Shown piece by piece: positions 5,717 to 6,538 of a stretch of DNA of 6,538 bases (its first letter is position 1; the number at the start of each line of letters is the position of its first letter). The stretch is from Christensenella sp. UBA3700 (GTDB lineage Bacteria > Bacillota > Clostridia > Christensenellales > UBA3700): assembly GCA_002372775.1 (NCBI GenBank), contig DFIJ01000154.1, positions 1 to 6,538 on the forward strand. Reading direction: 5' to 3'. The translations under genes were made by a program, and so were the position numbers. The notes below the pieces were generated by a model, which had not been told where the DNA came from, ran no database searches, and saw nothing but the letters and a program-made list of their open reading frames with translations.

Positions 5717-6484
5717 ATGAATAAAAAGGCTCTAGTTTCTTTAATAGTAATCTTTACTGTAATAGCATTGATTGTTATTACCAGTTTGTTATTTATGGTT
5801 AATTCTATTACCGTTGAGGCTACATCTGATTTACATTTAACTGCTTCAGAAGAAGCTCAAATTATCGAAGATAGTAAGATTGTTTTGCATTCTAATATGT
5901 TTAGTTTGGCTGAAGATGTGGCAATGTCAAATATAGAATCATTACATCCTTATGTTAAAGTAATTTCTATTGAGAGAAAATTTCCATCAAAAGTAAGTAT
6001 TAATGTTTCAAAAAGAACTCCAGAGTTTGCTATGCCTTTAACTGATGGTTCTTATGCATTATTAGATAGAGAACTAAAGGTTTTAGAGCTTGTTACTGAA
6101 GTTAAATATCCTTATGTAACAATCATTTCTGGTACATTGATTGATACAGTTCAACTTGGCGCTTTCTGTAAAATTGGTTGGCTTTCAAATATTGTTACTG
6201 AGGCAGAAGGTCTTTCTTTTGTTAATGCAAGATTTGCTACTTTGATTCCAAGTATTACTTTTGAAGAAGCAAGTGAAGGAAATTTAGGCAAAATATACCT
6301 ACAAATAAATACAGGTGTAACTTTTGTGCTAGAAAATAACACATTAGCTTTAGGTGATTATTTCAATTACGCTTATACGAAATATATGAAACTAAATGAT
6401 CTTGAAAAGTCTTCTGGATACATAATTGTTCAAAATATTCCAGATGAACAAGAAATTAATGTAATTTATTCAGAAAATTTATAA
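5717..6484 (+). CDS. ftsQ: Cell division protein FtsQ/DivIB
   Basis: Bitopic divisome protein that links FtsL and FtsB/DivIC to septal wall synthesis. A short basic cytoplasmic tail (MNKK) is followed by one membrane helix at about residues 5-28. A POTRA domain spans about 31-100, recognisable from SITVEA, the IVLHSNMFSL stretch and the closing VISIERKFPSKVSINVSKRTP (82-102) with its R-x-x-P and KRTP landmarks. The rest is an FtsQ-type beta domain with GSYALLDRELKVLE. Length 255 is normal for DivIB/FtsQ. The cytoplasmic tail is short compared with Bacillus DivIB. ATG 5717 is preceded by AAGGAAAA (5699-5706), spaced wider than ideal, so expression may be modest. It follows the ftsL-slot gene after 121 nt holding two hairpins. 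The usual intervening ftsI, mraY and mur genes are absent at this point. Confidence 0.87.
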   Translation: MNKKALVSLIVIFTVIALIVITSLLFMVNSITVEATSDLHLTASEEAQIIEDSKIVLHSNMFSLAEDVAMSNIESLHPYVKVISIERKFPSKVSINVSKRTPEFAMPLTDGSYALLDRELKVLELVTEVKYPYVTIISGTLIDTVQLGAFCKIGWLSNIVTEAEGLSFVNARFATLIPSITFEEASEGNLGKIYLQINTGVTFVLENNTLALGDYFNYAYTKYMKLNDLEKSSGYIIVQNIPDEQEINVIYSENL

Positions 6485-6538
6485 TTTTTCCATATAATTT
6501 AGTAAAATTTTATAAAAAAGACTTGATTTTACCCATAG
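6485..6538. other. AT-rich tail after ftsQ
   Basis: These 54 bases hold no gene. TATAAT occurs at 6493-6498 with only a weak TTCAGA 18 bp upstream, and TTGATT lies near the window end, so a promoter for the next gene may begin here. No terminator hairpin is seen. Confidence 0.3.

Overview
The window is ordinary chromosome from an AT-rich, low-GC bacterium. Strong AGGAGG-type ribosome sites, consensus sigma-A promoters, AGA-rich arginine codons, and the pairing of a clpX-engB neighbourhood with an mraZ-rsmH division cluster all suggest a Bacillota (Clostridia-like) genome. I cannot fix the genus. All seven genes lie on the + strand, and no mobile element, tRNA, rRNA or CRISPR array is visible.

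Layout. (1) Positions 1-1273 hold the 3' nine-tenths or more of clpX, cut at the window edge inside its N-terminal zinc finger, then a strong intrinsic terminator. (2) Positions 1275-2049 hold engB (ysxC/yihA), a ribosome-assembly GTPase with its own promoter and terminator; its start is corrected to 1382. (3) Positions 2050-2347 are an unexplained CpG-rich, hairpin-rich gap. (4) Positions 2348-3098 hold a calcineurin-like metallophosphoesterase of unknown substrate and a terminator. (5) Positions 3101-3363 are a dense control region: a palindrome, two perfect DnaA-box 9-mers plus weaker copies, three A-tract/TGG repeats, and a perfect TTGACA-17-TATAAT promoter. (6) Positions 3364-6484 are the start of a dcw (division and cell wall) cluster: mraZ, rsmH, a membrane protein of unrecognised family where ftsL normally sits, and ftsQ/divIB.

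How the genes work together. ClpX (protein unfolding for ClpP) and EngB (50S assembly) are housekeeping genes that are neighbours in many bacteria. The mraZ promoter should drive mraZ-rsmH-(ftsL-slot gene), which are 1 and 14 nt apart. FtsQ follows after a 121-nt gap with two hairpins, so it may be expressed at a different level.

Most interesting points: the ftsL-slot protein has a ~160-residue Tyr/Gln/Asn-rich, prion-like cytoplasmic segment on a single membrane helix and no coiled coil; consensus DnaA boxes lie upstream of the division operon; and the gap at 2050-2347 is unexplained. I see no clearly new multi-gene system. These are candidates within an otherwise conserved region.
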